Assembly: GCA_917880885.1 (NCBI GenBank)
Contig: OU862909.1
Location: forward strand, 33,912,405 to 33,976,404
Source: Limnephilus marmoratus
Taxonomy: Eukaryota > Arthropoda > Insecta > Trichoptera > Limnephilidae
Direction: 5' to 3'
DNA: 64,000 nucleotides
Of the stretch, positions 37,411-51,100 are shown piece after piece; the stretch's first letter is position 1, and every line of letters begins with the position of its first letter. Under the pieces are notes generated by a model. It made no database searches, was not told the origin of the DNA, and saw nothing but the letters and a program-made list of their open reading frames with translations. Both the position numbers and the translations under genes were made by a program.

Positions 37411-38116
37411 AATTTTTGAGATCGCTGGCTAATATATGGTTAGTACGCACTTTTTTTTGAAAAAATCTTTTGATTCACCTTAATTACATTAAAAGGCAAC
37501 TATTTACATTGGGGGAAGTGGAAAATATTTCATTCTAAATTTTGATTACGTAAAATTAAAATTAGCTTTCATTCTGTGAAACGAGACCGTCCATTTTCAA
37601 ACATTATTTTCAAATGTCATTTTTGTTATGTTGGTATTCTTGTTACTGTACGAAAAGATGCTAGAGCAAAGCGTAGCAGACTTCATGGGAATTCTAGGTT
37701 TGTGTAACATGGTTTGTGATACAAAAGAAAGTGCCCCTTTATAACGCCTACTCGCGTCAAGGCAAGAAAAACATCCCAGTTTTCAAGTAGCTTAGCGGCT
37801 ACGCTATGTTTGTGTAACATGGTTTGTGATTCAAAAGAAAGTGCCCCGTACCTTTAAAATCTTCTAGCCGTTCGTTATACATTCAAGTGTATCAGGGATA
37901 CCAACATACCAAAGTGACAGCGAATGAGCTAATGGCTAATGGCGTACAATTTCACAAGACGAAAGCTAATTTTAATTTTACGTAATCGAAATTTAGAATG
38001 AAATATTTTCCACTTCCCCCAATGCAAATAGTTGCCTTTTAATGTAATTAAGGTGAATCAAAAGGTTTTTTAAAAAAAAAAGTGCATATTAAGTGTTGCC
38101 AGCGATCTCCAAAAAT
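37411..38116. mobile_element. Foldback MITE, long copy, upstream of Trf2
   Basis: Inverted arms begin AATTTTTGAGATCGCTGGC and carry the TTCACCTTAATTACATTAA block. The core has repeated, opposed TTTGTGTAACATGGTTTGTG blocks. It ends about 470 bp before the Trf2 ATG and may overlap its 5' region. Confidence 0.8.
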
Positions 38117-38578
38117 TAATCAATTTATTATGTTGTCTAGTATAATGTTCGTGTACTTGTGACGTTTTTATAAATGTTGTGTTTGTGTGTATAAGTCCAT
38201 TTTGTAGATTAAAAGGCACATGTTATATTCGTACAACGGTACAACGTTCTTATTTTCAGAAGAATCATTTCCTGGTATAGTTTTTTTGTCGGAGTGTCTG
38301 GGTTGAAGAGTTTTTTAATAACTTTCTTCTGTATTATTTATGTCGTTTAATTACGTAATGTATGTGTTTCCCCATATTTCTATTTAATAATCTTCTCCCC
38401 GTTAATTCATCTAAGAATCTGTCAAACATTTAAACAAATATAAATATTCTTTTCAAATTAACAATTTTTAATGATAAAGTTTGCTGCATTCCGCTGCACG
38501 CTTCGTACGTAAAAATGACTCTTAGCTTCAAGTTTATTACATATATTATAGTGTGATGTTTTTGTTCCAGGGAATAAT

Positions 38579-38599
38579 ATGCTGTTATGGCTACACTGA
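38579..38599 (+). promoter_or_regulatory. Short uORF overlapping the Trf2 start
   Basis: ATG at 38579 begins a six-codon frame (MLLWLH) that stops at TGA 38597-38599, eleven bases past the real ATG at 38587. It is seen directly. A translational effect is inference. Confidence 0.4.
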
Positions 38600-39113
38600 T
38601 GCAGGAAAATGGAATAGGAATCTTGCATTCCCAGGAGATGCCAGTGAATGATGTGGGCAGTCATGAGATGGGCGAGCACGACCCTCAGGCCCCCCATCAT
38701 GTGATGGAAGAGGTGTCGGAGGCCGCGGAGGCGGAAACCGCAGAAGCCCCTGAAATAGACATAGTGATCAACAATGTCGTGTGTAGTTTCAGCGTGCGCT
38801 GTCATTTAAACTTGAGGCAAATCGCCCTTCAGGGAATCAATGTAGAATTTAGGCGAGAGAATGGAATGGTTACAATGAAATTAAGAAGGCCATATACGAC
38901 TGCTTCCATCTGGTCTTCTGGGCGCATCACGTGCACAGGGGCCACCAGTGAAGACCAGGCCAAGATTGCGGCGAGGCGTTACGCCAGGTGCCTGCAGAAG
39001 CTTGGTTTTAGAGTTAGATTTCATAATTTTAGGGTTGTCAATGTCCTTGGCACTTGTTCTATGCCATTCGCTATCAAAATTACCGCATTTTCTCAACAGC
39101 ACAAGGAAGCAGA
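38587..39113 (+). CDS. Trf2: Trf2 coding exon 1
   Basis: Holds the leader, TBP repeat 1 and the start of repeat 2, ending at GCAGA|GTGAGT in phase 2. The ATG at 38587 is 17 bases past a likely splice acceptor. An earlier ATG at 38579 is out of frame. Confidence 0.92.
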
Positions 39114-42100
39114 GTGAGTTATCTTTTTATATTTTCTTAAATTATTTCTATTTGTGCACATTTACTAAAATAAATAAGTAAAGTCATGGAAATCTAGGGA
39201 GACCTATTATCTATTTTTTGTCATTGTAAAAAAGTATTAACTTTGTGGCTCCCCATAATTTACAATAAAGCACATAAATTTGTTATAGACCACTTAATTT
39301 TATTCACACTACTGGTTTCAGAAACACCCTTCCTTTTAAAACTAACCTACGACCCAAAATATTGACAGATACATACATTTTTAGGTGTTTGAATGGGAGG
39401 TTAAGGGCCCGCAACCCGAATTTCTACCGATTTCCTACATATCTCTCTTAAACACGTTAAGTTTTAAAGCTCTTAAAAAAATATATGTTATTCTTGAAGA
39501 TAATATCTAGACATTGCCCGCGCCGAAACGCAAATTATATAAAATTCCCTCGGTAGAAAAAAATCGCAAAGTATGCTCCAAAAATTATTATAAACACGTT
39601 TGTTTCAGTTATTTTACAAGTTATTTGTATGAAAAAATTCACAGTGTTTCTTTGCTGTTTAAGACAATGCCCGCGAGATTTTTGTTCTATTTTAAACAAG
39701 TCGTGTTTCATTAAACATTTTCGCATTGATTTTGTCGCTGTAAATGTTAGCGCTCTCCTCTAACATTAGTAATTTCGTATCTCTCCATCTTCGTCTTTTC
39801 GGGCCCGGTTGCGGAGCCTTAGCAAGGGGGAATGGGGAATTACTAGATTTCTGGCAAGAACAGAGCGGTTTACTGGAAATGGTGACCAGACAACTCAGAA
39901 TCATGCAATTTCAACACCTCAAAAGTTATGGAAAAGTCATTAAATGTGATAGCTATTATTTTTTAAATTGGTTAAGTAGGGTACACTAGGTTTATTATGG
40001 GCTATTTATATATTTTTTTCCATAACTTGTAATGACTTTTCAAAGGGGTGTTGAAGTTATAAGGAACGGCAAATGTCTACTATTTGCTGATGACCTTAAA
40101 ATAATGATGGAAATAAGCTGCCAACAAGATTGCTTTAAAATGCAAACTGATCTGGATGCACTATCTGAATGGTCGTTGGCAAACAAATTAGATTTTAACA
40201 CAAAGAAATGTGTCACAATGTCCTTCACTCGTTGTAAAAACATTATAATTTACGATTATAAAATAAAAGGCGAAACGTTATCACGTGTAAAATCCGTGAA
40301 AGATCTCGGTGTCGTCTTTGATCCCGAACTGACATTCTCTTGCCATATATCGCAGCTCACTCAGTCTTGCTACAAACTTCTTGGATTCATCATCAGGACT
40401 TGTAAGCAATTTGATAACCAAGAAGCTATGCTAGAGTTATTCGATGGCATACTGAGAAGCAAACTGGAGTACGCGAGCGATGTTCGGACACCGTACCACC
40501 AGAAGTACATTGATATGTTAGAGCAAATCCAGAAGAAATTCCTCAGGTATGTTTATATGCGGAAGCATGGAACCTATCCAAGGTTCATGCACCATATTGA
40601 CTTACTTGAGGAAACTGATTCTGTGAGACTAGAAACTAGAAGGAAAGCAAGTCTTGCTATTCTGTCTTTCAAAATTTGGAACAATTTCATCAATAGCCCA
40701 TTTCTCTTGGGATGCTATGATTTATATGTACCAGACCACTACAGCCGAAGTCGACATCATGACTTATTTAAAGTACCGAACGGCAGAACAGACGTCTTGG
40801 CAAAGCATAGCATGACGAGGGGAGTGGTGCTGTTAAACGAAATTGCAAACCATTTGGATGTAAGTGACTGTTCTTTATATGCCTTAAAAACATTATTGAA
40901 GAGTCACTTGCCTAAATGCTGATAGGGTAACTAAATTGTACTGTAATTGGAATTATTCTGTTGTACAATAATAATAATAAAAAAAATAAAAATAAGTTGC
41001 ACGAATCTGAGTTAATAATAAAACCAAAAAAATAGATAACCTAGAAGCACTTCAAATTAGAAAATCCCTAAATAATACCCTAGTAAGTTGAACACCCAAA
41101 TAATATATTTTTTTAATGTGAATACCTCACAAGAGTCTCGGCTGCTCCTGTCTGGAGCCAGTGAGACTATGGCATCCCCAATTGGGGTATGTTGTGAGGC
41201 TGAAGGTAGTTGGAGGGTAAAAGGAAGGTGGGGAAGTACCTGGCTATTCAGATCTGGTCACCAAAAACGGCTAAAGCCATTTTGAGCAACGTTTCAATTC
41301 TGAATGGTGGTCTTACACCAGGGCGATACTGAGAGTATCTTCCACTCTGGAACGTGCTGCAAATTTATTATATATTATTTTAAATGAAGAATTGTGAAAT
41401 AACACAAGTTAATCAAATAAAATTTATTTGCCCACGCCGGGATTCGATCCCGCGACCTTCGGATTGCAAGTCAAGAGCCTTACCCCTGGACCACGCCGGT
41501 CGTCAGTCACCATTTTAGTCCTGTTCTAGATATATTTCCAGTAAACCACTCTGTTCTTTCTGGAAATCATTCCCCTTTGTTCATCTCCCACTCAAACACT
41601 AAAAATGTATAAACACATATTTGTCAATATTTTATTTCGTAGGTTTTAATAGACTTCTGATGAAGGAATGGTTCTTCTGAAAGCGGTATTGTGAATAAAA
41701 TTAAAGTGGTCCATAACAATTTTATGTGCTTTATTGTAGACCAACCTTTCAGTTTCTGTGCCTAGATATTACATTTACCTTATTAGCAGTGATTGTTACA
41801 TGCTAACTTTCATTGAATATTAAAGCTATAAGCTCTCTGAATACTCTTTATTAATCTTTTAGAGAATACAACTTCAATCCTGAGGCCCGGGGTGCACGTC
41901 AGGGTTTTTGCCAAGCGAAATTGACGCTTCTCTGCATTTATGGTGCGAGATACTATATAGATTATTAAATACAGAAGGTAAATGTATTATTGGGGGGCAA
42001 GAATTCCAATAATCCATGCGCTTGATAGCTGCAAGACGAGTTGATACCTAGCCTACATAGTTAAGTAAATTAGAATACGTACGTATAAAAAGATATTTTA

Positions 42101-45100
42101 TTTAATTTATTGGGGGGCTAGAATTCCAACAGTCCATGCGCTTGATAGCGGCAAGACGAGTGGTTATCTAGCCCCCTACATAGTTAAGTAAATTGAAATA
42201 CGTACGTATAAAAAGATATTTTATTTAATTTATCGGGGGGCTAGAATTTCAATAATCCATGCGCTTGATAGCTGCAAGACGAGTTGTTATCTAGCCTCCT
42301 AAGTTAAGTAAATTCTAATGTAAAATCCTTGTTAATTTGTACAGCGCTCTTGAGGCGATTTTTCGCAAAAACAGCGCTATATAAGTTGTCCAAATTTATT
42401 ATTATTATTAAATGGGGCACTACGTACAGCACAGCATGCCCATACCACCTGTGTTTTTTAGCCTGACGTGTACACTAAGCCATTTGAATTTCACAATACG
42501 TTGAAATTCCTATTATCTTTCATTCGAAATTATATGATTAGTCATGATACATTATTTTTTTCTTTCCAGCTATGAACCAGAGTTGCATCCTGGCGTCACA
42601 TATAAAATAACTGATCCAAAAGCCACATTAAAAATATTTTCTACGGGAAGTGTTACTGTTACAGGCAAGTCCATTACATTTTTTTTTATTACTAATTTTG
42701 CTTTTCAACGCTGGGCGTGTAATACCTAAATGTGAAATTATAAAAATTCTCATTTTTAAGCAGGAAATGAAGGAAGACTTGATTTATTTTTATTTATTGG
42801 GGACATTGATTATTTTCTGACCAACATTGGTTTTTTCACTCCCCTGTAAAATATTAATTTTTTTTACATTGGAAGTATGTATTACATGCCCAGCGACGTT
42901 GTCTTGTTAGATGCTTAATAAATGCATTTGTTTGTTTCTTGTGTATTTATTATTATTGCAAAAATCTGGCCTCCAATACTTTTTTGCAGTATGAACAAAC
43001 ACATTGCATTCATTTCATCTTTCCCGATGTGTCATTAGTTCATTTTATTAGACTTGGGGAGGGGGTATTTTACCACCCTCTTCATAGATTATCCATTTCT
43101 CTATCGCACATATGTTTTACGCATCTCTATCTTTCACTTACAGTCATATTGTAAAGTCAGTAAGTTGACTGTACCTGTGCGAGAATGGATTTTGTCAAGT
43201 TCAGGTAGGCATTTAAGTTTGGCGCGTATTGTAGTGTTGTAATTTTTTTTTAAGTTCTTTTGACTTGATAATGTGTTTTTTGTTTTCTAATTGGAGCATT
43301 CAACTCTGTTGATGAAAATATACTAAACTTTGTTAGTAAAAATAGGTGACATTCCTGTTAATTATATTATTTTTAATTTCTTTTAGGCTACCCCTTTCCT
43401 AAATAATAATAACTAGATTCCATACAAATCAAACAAGTTATATTGTCTTTTCGTTATTTATTTTTGGAGTGTTGTGCCGTGTTGCGCTACCTCCTTCTTC
43501 ATCCATCGTTTCAGACAGCGTTACAGTGTCCATCGTCAGGGCAGATGTGTAATTGATAGTGGTGAAGTGTGTGCTTATGTACGTAAATGCGATACCGTGT
43601 ATTTTAGCTTCACTCCTCTACAAGCTGGTATTACATTTGTCGGTGATTATTTGGTTATTATTGTTGTTGTCGTGTTATTATTTGGCCGTGAAAATCTAAA
43701 ATCACATCTAACTTTTATCGTCACTTGTCATTATTATATCCACTGGAGTTTGTAGTAAAAGCGTTATTTGCATACTTTCTAATCTATTATAATAATAACT
43801 AATTAGATAATTTAAAAATATTGATAACAATGAAAAAATTAAGACAATGACACGATTAACGGTCTGATGATCCATTTTTTAGGAGCATTTTTGCATGTCT
43901 GTAAAACATTTTTTTTTAAATTCTTATCCCCTATGAAGATATTACAAAGTGTCTAATTATAATAGAAAATGATAAATTTTCATAAAGTGAAAAGATCAGA
44001 TTGTGGAATTCACACGCGGTACAAGTACTAAGATTAGTTGTAGAAGAAAAAAAATCATAATTTGTGTTTATGATTAAAACCTTAGAAGATGTTAGTTGAA
44101 TTCTCTAAGAAAAATGTAGATTTTAATAAAAATTATTAAACTACTAATTATAACACTTTTATACCTAATTTCTAATATGAAGTACTTATAAAACAGGTCA
44201 AATAAGCATACTATCGAACTAAAAATAGTAATAAGTCGAGAATAAAAAAAATATCTTGGTAAGAATTTCAGGTTCAAATTACTCACCTTAGGGAACGTAC
44301 CCATACTACGTGACCAACTTTTTGCAATTTTTAACCCCCCCCCCCCTCCCCCGGTGACTAAAAACCTAAGCCCGCCGCCGCTCATTTGTATCAAGCGTGG
44401 TATTTTGAAGACCCCCTCCCTGAACGGGTACGTTCCCTTACGCTCAATGTTACAAATTTGTACCTTACGCTCGCCGGGTTAAGAACAGTGATTTTATTTT
44501 AGAACTAAAATGTGTGGATAATTCGCTTTGTGAAAACTTTTTTTTTAAAGTGAAAATATCTTTAGCGCCATTGTGATTCGAAACTCAATGAAACGAAAAA
44601 GCGACACTTAAAAGAGACAAACACTTACATCATTTATTTATTGTTATCAAGTTTAATTTATAGAACTCCATTTTATTTTTTATTTCTTTTGTATATTCAA
44701 TAATACCATTATTCAATTTATGTATAAACAAGTTATTTATAAATAAACTGATTTTATAAATTGAATAATAGTATTATTGAATATAAAAGAAATATAGGAT
44801 TTAGCCTACGGGAGAATGATATAGAATAATTGGTCTCTTCTTTGTGTGGTGCTTTGTAGCCTCCCCAATCATGTCTATTTTAGTTTTCTGAAAGTTTTAC
44901 TTCTACCATGTGTGAACTGCACACAATTTTTTTAAAAATATGCATATAAATATTTCGCTTTTGTCAAAATTTGCACTTTTCAATTTCCCTTTAACTCGTT
45001 GAATGCCGCGAGTAAATCGGGTTGGTTGTAACCAATTAGCGTTCGCAAAAAGCGGCAGCCATGACACCCAATGTCCGGCGATTCTGACAGCGTCCTTGAG

Positions 45101-48100
45101 AAATTTCGTACATAGAAAGGTCAAAGTTGAAGACCAAAGAATTTTTCCCGCCATTGCACAAGAACTGTGCACGCTCCCGCGCTCCGGTAAATCATTAATA
45201 TAAATTATATGGAGTCACCAATCTAATTGCGGTTTTCTCTATGGTAAAGAGCGATAATAGAGCAAGCGATTCTGACCGTGTTCTTCATACACTTTCTTTA
45301 TACATAAGGGTCAAAATCGCGTGTAAAGTCTCATGATACGCCGGCGCACAAGCGGCAAATGAGTGGTTAAATAAAGAACAATTTCCCTTTACAAATGAAT
45401 TGAGTTTTATTATTATTCACCGTCTAACAGTTAATTGAATTTGCATTTTAAGATTATCTTAAAATTTTGACCCCGAGTGATTATTCACTTAAAACGGTCT
45501 CATGAAAAAATAGTTTTTTTGTAGATTTTTCTCTTTGTAAAAACACTCTTCATTTGCTTATCGCATCCAAAGACCCTTCGTCCGTAAAGCTATGCAAGTA
45601 TCTGATTCTCGATGATTCAAGTATCTTGATGTACCACCGTACATCTACTTGGAGGTTTGTACCTAGGCACACATTGCCGAAATTTTGTCAATTGAAATGG
45701 CGTCACTTATGTCAGACATTATCTCACAATGCGTGGCTTAATGCTGGTAAAAATGATTGGTGGCAACGCGGATCTTGTGATTTCAGTAGCGATGTGTACG
45801 TTTCTGAAAAATTGTTTGCGACACGAGTACACAACGTGAGTATCGGGTAACTGCTTAGCCTTGAGGACGAAGAGTTGTTTGCGACAAGAGTACACAACGT
45901 GAGTATCGAGTAACTGCTTAGCCTTGAGGACGAAGAGTTGTTTGCGACAAGAGTACACAACTTGAGTAACGGATACTTGCTTAGCCTTGTAGACGAAGAG
46001 TTGTTTGCTACAAGAGTACACAACATGAGTTTCGGATACTTGCTTAGCCTGTTGGACGAAGAGTTGTTTGCGACAAGAGTACACAACGTGAGCATCGGAT
46101 ACTTGCTTAGCCTTGTGGACGAAATGTTGTTAGCGACATGAGTACACAACATGAGTGTCGGATGAGTAGCCTTGAAGACGTAAAGTTGTTTGCGTCATGA
46201 GTACACACGAGTATTGATTCCTGCTTAGCCTTGTGGACGAAAAATTGTTTGCGACCTAAGTAGGATACTTGCTTAGCTTTGTGGACAAGGACCTACGTAT
46301 CAGTTCATTATTTTATTCCCTTTGTACTGTGCATAAATTTAAAAATAAAAGGCTAAGAATTTTATCATAATATTACATACATTTTACCAATGTTCACTTT
46401 GAAAGCTCATAACTTCTTCATTTTTGGACGTTTTGAAAAACTAATGTTGTTATTACTCTTTAATTATAATACATTTTCAAAAACTAAAAAAATTAGGAGA
46501 TAACATAATTCAAGTAGGAAATGGAAAAATTAACAGTAATGATAGTATATAACTACAAGAATTCATCCTGCATGTAGATCATTCAACTGAATAATAATAA
46601 TGACAAGGAAAAGATGACCAGAGGCGATTTTTCACAAATGACACAACAAAAAATGGCAGCACAAATCTTCCAAATAATTTTATCCAACGTTATTATTACG
46701 CAACGTCTGTAAGGTCAAAATTTAAGAAATTTTACCAGTACAACTCTGACACCGCGCCTTCCGCAAAACCAAAAAAAATATCATGTCAACCGTCTCGAAA
46801 AAAGCAGTTTGGAGAAACATACTTTTAAAGTTTTGCTCTATCTAGATTCTAGTTAGTTTTCATCTAAACCGGTCGAACTAAAATGGCTATAACTTTTAAA
46901 ATAATTCGATTTTTGAAAAATCCTTTTAACCACTCATTTGCCGCTCGTGCGCCGGCGTGTCCTGATTTTGACACGTGATTTTGACCCTTATGTATAAAGA
47001 AAGTGTATGAAGAACACGGTCAGAATCGCTTGCTCTATTATCGCTCTTTACCATAGAGAAAACCGCAATTAGATTGGTGACTCCATATAATTTATATTAA
47101 TGATTTACCGGAGCGCGGGAACGTGCGCAGTTCTTGCGCATGCGTGGGAAAAATTCTTTGGTCTTCAACTTTGACCTTTCTATGTACGAAATTTCTCAAG
47201 GACGCTGTCAGAATCGCCGGACATTGGGTGTCATGGCTGCCGCTTTTTGCGAACGCTAATTGGTTACAACCAACCCCATTTACTCGCGGCCTTCAACGAG
47301 TTAAGGAAATATTCTTGAATATCTAAACTATTGAAATATGAAGAATTTTTTTTTTTCTTGACTAGAATACCACATGAGACACGCCGAACTCCTTTGCGAG
47401 GATTTGATTCACCGGCTTCTAAACGGTGTAATATAGTACTTTTTTCTTGACTAGAATACCACATGAGACACGCCGAACTCCTTTGCGAGGATTTGATTCA
47501 CCAGCTTCTAAACGGTGTAATATAGTACTTTTTTCTTGACTAGAATACCACATGAGACACGCCGAACTCCTTTGCGAGGATTTGATTCACCGGCTTCTAA
47601 ACGGTGTAATATAGTACTTTTTTCTTGACTAGAATACCACATGAGACACGCCGAACTCCTTTGCGAGGATTTGATTCACCGGCTTCTAAACGGTGTAATA
47701 TAGTACTTTTTTCTTCAATCGAAAAACACTTTCGCTTCACGGAATTCATTGTGTCGAGCTTTTAACCTAGTCCCAGCAGATGATAAACATTGACTATGAT
47801 TTACGCATGCTAATAAGGATAGGTGTTAACACGCGGGGAGGAGGCGAGGTATTGGTGCATAAACAAAACCGTGCCCTTCGTTCTAACCAGATGAATTATT
47901 ATTAGGTAGGTCGCTTTAAGCAGGTGGTCGCTTAAAACGGAGCCAACTAAAAGGATATGTTTTCCTAGTACCTAACTATGAAACCTAACTTGGGTTTACA
48001 TTGTCGTCACTAAAAACTGTAAGCCGTTATAAGCAAAGTCATTATATCCGAATTCTATTGTACTATGGTTCAAACAAGCAAGTCTAGTGATTTGATTTAG

Positions 48101-51100
48101 GAATATTCCTTATATAATCTGCTATTGGACAGGCGAGGCTGGTCCTAAAGTTCACCGGTGCGCCGAACCTCCAACAAAATTGAACATTTTACAGCTGAAC
48201 GTATTCCTACTTTATATATTTTTTATTTAAATTATGCACAATGTTAATAATAAAAACTAATTACGTACTTAAACTCATGAATTTTGCAAGAGATAATAAT
48301 TATTGCAGCCGACTGGCGTTCTTTCCCGCGCGCTGAGAACCAGGGACCTAGGTAGTACCATTCCATGCGGTTAAGTCAAACGCCCCGCTTGGGAATTGTC
48401 ATTTTGTATGGTGCCCATAGTAAATATGTTCAGATCGTCAAAAACACAAAATGTAGCAAAAATATTCCTCTGGCCGTGCGCCGTCCGGCACGTACAACAT
48501 ACGAAGCGCATTGAAAAGGGCGTCAGCGAAATAACTACTATTCTTGCAGGTTTGAACAGGATAGTAATACATAATTTGCAAAATTCAACCATAAGTCAAT
48601 GAGTTTTGTTATGCTTGGGATTTAGAGAACCTATTTGACAATGATATTAGTTTTTAAGTTATAAGTGACCTTTTATGTGTGTGCTCTACACCGAGTACTG
48701 GGAAGAAGCTTATTGAAAACATTAGGTGAATGATGTCTTCCATAGACATCCAAATTTAATAGACGAGAAGATACAGATGAGGGGTAAAACCAAACTATGG
48801 GGGTACGAAGAGGGGAAAGATGACTGTGATTCGTTAAAAAATCAATCTGACAGTATATAGGCATCTCGCATTATAATATCACCATATAGTTCTTAAAAGC
48901 AAAATCTGCTTTTGAATGAATAGTCCTTTTTACATGGGAGCGCGAATTGCTCGCCACGTTATTAACATATTTGGGAAGTCCAAATACGGCAAAGTAAAAT
49001 TTGCCACTTTTCACAGATGAATATTTTGTTGCCGTATTTAGTTAAGACACTTTTACAAATGTTTCATAATTTACTTATCCCTGTAACCAGCGACGAGCTC
49101 ATTGGAGAACCTCCCACATTTGTTATGATCGACATATTTTAGGGTATAATGTATAGCACAAGCTACCATTTTTGCCATGTTATTTTGTAAAATGTACGAT
49201 CAGAGCTTGACGCTGGTCCGGACAAGAATGATGACGTCACATTTTTTAGATTCAAGAGAGGCTCTCGTAAGCCCAGGCGGTTCCATGGAACCGAATGGGG
49301 AGGGGGAAATAATACGCTTTTATTACTTAGGGCAGGTCTATATTTATTCATGTCTATGATGTCTTAGCTTTTTTTTCTATTATATATTATATTTTTCTAT
49401 TTTTTCTCTATACATAGGATAGCTACCTACCACCAATTAAATTATATTTTAAGTGTTTGATTTATTATTCGGTGAACCACCAAAATTTTTATGCACAAGT
49501 TGCGCCTGCTATTGGATAGGACCATGCGAGTGCAAATCCCGGCGTGCACAAGTGAATTTTATTTTATTAAATCGTGTTATTTCTTTCATATAAAATATTA
49601 CTAACTGAAGTCTCCGGTGATGCCCGGGTTTTACTCAGAGTTTTCGAAATCAAATGTTGACAGCGACCTTCCTTTGCATACAAAGTAAATCCACACTGCC
49701 CGCTTGCCAGCCTGCTCGTCCACCACATACAGACATTCTCCTTTATATATTATACATACATATCTCCTTTGTATATTTCAACCAATTTACACAAAACCTT
49801 GACAAATTATATACCTAAACCTTCTTCGTGAATCACTATCTATTGATGAAAACCGCAGGAAAATCCGTTCTGTAGTTGAGTTTATCGCGAACAGACAGAC
49901 ACGGCGGAGGACTTTAATTTATAATATGTAGAGATATAGTGTACTTGTAGCACATTCCAGAGTGGTAAGTACTATCAGTATCACCATAGTGAAAGATTAG
50001 AATCGAAACATTGCTTGAAATAATTATTGTGATTTATTTTTGGAGTATTGGACAGGTGCATAATTGCACATCTGTCCTGATGATGGGAGTTCGTAAAGCT
50101 GTCCGCAACGTTGGTTAAAGAAGTAGGTAGCGCTTGATGGCATAATACCTCAAAAATAAATCATGATAATGCTGTGTGGAGGGTCTTTTAAAGGAAAGAA
50201 AGGAGGGGAAGATATGGGCAGGAAAAGGGTATGATAGGTGGGTAGAAATCTGGGGCTCAGTTTGTCCAGGAGTGATGGACATATGAATCCATCCCTTCAA
50301 CTGCGGTGGATCATGAGAGTCTAACTGGAGAGGTCAAAAGGTCTCCCTCAATCAATCTCTCTTGATCCGGCCCGCCACGCAGTCGGTGGGCAGACTAAAC
50401 CGCCATCAAGACCTAGACAAACCTCACCCCATGAACCTGAGCACATTAGCTAAGTCACCAAACATAGCAAACCTCTTGGGGTGACCTATGGCAGAGGTGT
50501 TGGTTATCCAATAAATGGTTCCCGAGAAGGCAGCATCCATACCCGTCTCCTAAAGTCCCTCCCCGTAACCCTCAGCCTCACAACATATCCCAATGCCCCC
50601 ACACGGCATATACTTACTAGGTCTGGTTAGTACGGAGCAGTTGGGACTCTAGTGCGATAGTAATAATGGCGTGTTATAATACGACAGATTGGAGAATCTG
50701 CAACTCAAAAGAGACTTAAATAGAATTCCTCAGAAACAATTTGCTTGTTTATGCTGTATTCAATAGTATAGTAGACTCGTCTTTCAATCATAATAATATA
50801 AATAATTTGCAATACGTATCTTTGCTTTTTTAAATGATTAACAATATATTTTATAATATCTGGAAAGTTTTTACTATGAAGGCCTTGAATTTGTAGAGAC
50901 AATTGCTATTACATATTATGTACTAAATTATCAAGGATTCGGCAGTACTACATTACTACAACCTCCACAAAGCAAACCTTAGTGAAATCAACAAAGTTCT
51001 AGCTAAGAAGACACAATCTCCTAAATTATTTACGGCTAATATTGTTATCATCTGGTGAAAAGATAAAAGAATTTGCTTCAATAGTGAATGTTATGTAATT

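Noticed and set aside
41436..41510. Functional tRNA gene with TGC anticodon on the minus strand
   Set aside because: Directly fused to a dispersed repeat and with imperfect arms, so treated as SINE-derived.
43474..43755. 93-residue plus-strand ORF with a hydrophobic stretch
   Set aside because: No family, no homologous copy in the window, and it sits inside Trf2 intron 2 without splice support.
45719..46152. 121- and 142-residue minus-strand ORFs with 21-residue repeats
   Set aside because: Explained by the 63-bp minisatellite, whose unit length keeps all frames open. No promoter, start context or domain is visible.
47345..47712. CRISPR-like array
   Set aside because: Whole units repeat without unique spacers, and the host is an animal. 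It is a plain tandem repeat.
48371..48602. Overlapping ORFs of about 70 residues on both strands
   Set aside because: No recognisable motif. Length is as expected by chance in this much DNA.
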